Of a stretch of DNA of 13,596 nt, positions 13,439 through 13,596 are shown piece after piece (within the stretch, counting starts at the first letter, position 1; the number at the start of each line of letters is the position of its first letter). The notes under the pieces were generated by a model. It saw only the letters and a list, made by a program, of their open reading frames with translations, searched no databases and was not told the DNA's origin. The translations under genes were made by a program, and so were the position numbers. The DNA is from Chloroflexota bacterium (GTDB taxonomy: Bacteria; Chloroflexota; Dehalococcoidia; SZUA-161; JAUWZY01): the NCBI GenBank assembly GCA_030615045.1, contig JAUWZY010000014.1, forward strand, positions 1 to 13,596, given 5' to 3'.

Positions 13439-13596
13439 ATGACAAGTAGAAAGGCAGATGTCATCCAGCAGCGCCTGAATAAGCTGCAACGGATTCAAGC
13501 CCAAGGCATCGACCCCTACCCTCACCGCTTCCATCGCACCTGCACCATCAAAGAGGCAGTAGCCCTTAATAAAAGAAACTGGAGGTATATTGCCAA
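13439..13596 (+). CDS. lysS: Lysine--tRNA ligase, class II (3' partial)
   Basis: The first 52 codons of class II lysyl-tRNA synthetase are present. RLNKLQRIQAQGIDPYPHRF followed by RTCTIKEAVAL is the typical helix and linker that lead into the OB-fold anticodon-binding domain. The ATG lies 10 bp after the greA stop with a modest AAGG site. The last nine codons after EAVAL (NKRNWRYIA) look less typical. The +1 frame over the same bases reads KETGGILP, which would suit the region better, so an indel in the A run near 13570-13573 is possible. The window edge prevents a decision. Confidence 0.88.
   Translation, partial: MTSRKADVIQQRLNKLQRIQAQGIDPYPHRFHRTCTIKEAVALNKRNWRYIA

Noticed and set aside
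1..13596. CRISPR array, insertion sequence or phage genes
   Set aside because: No spaced direct repeats, transposase or integrase motifs, terminal inverted repeats or phage structural genes were seen on either strand.

Overview
The window looks like chromosomal DNA of an uncultured Chloroflexota bacterium, probably class Dehalococcoidia. This is an inference from gene content and style: citramalate-route isoleucine synthesis, a compact rsmD-coaD-ferredoxin run, frequent TTG/GTG starts and no marker gene. The sequence has two textures. Bases 1 to about 2540 are A+T-richer (many ATA, TTA, AGA codons); from about 3350 onward the DNA is G+C-richer and carries housekeeping genes.

Region 1 (1-2536, + strand) is the 3' part of an operon for a radical-type 2-hydroxyacyl-CoA dehydratase / class I benzoyl-CoA reductase system. 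It has one catalytic iron-sulfur subunit, cut by the window edge, and two different ASKHA-type activating ATPases joined by short overlaps. The ATPases would pass ATP-driven low-potential electrons to the catalytic subunits. The substrate cannot be read from the sequence. Region 2 (2537-3350) has no intact gene, only unidentified protein-like open stretches on the minus strand that may be gene relics. A tRNA-Glu(UUC) gene follows on the minus strand, at the boundary between the two textures.

Region 3 (3453-7717, - strand) is a tight operon read right to left: cimA, a histidine phosphatase, nth, a zincin-like metalloprotease and argC, with short gaps or overlaps. It mixes amino-acid synthesis (isoleucine, arginine) with base-excision repair. 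Region 4 (7812-9179, + strand) diverges from cimA: rsmD, coaD and a 2[4Fe-4S] ferredoxin. The 76 bp between the cimA start and the rsmD -10 box hold back-to-back promoters.

Region 5 (9307-12847, + strand) holds polA and mutM, a repair pair. Region 6 (12857-13596) holds greA and the start of lysS. The greA leader has a promoter, then an intrinsic terminator only a few tens of bases downstream, then the greA ribosome-binding site. An 11-codon mini-ORF spans the terminator. This suggests a transcription-attenuation device controlling greA(-lysS).

The items most worth a second look are the greA leader, the divergent activator pair with altered phosphate-binding motifs, and a 15-bp in-frame duplication next to the phosphatase catalytic motif.
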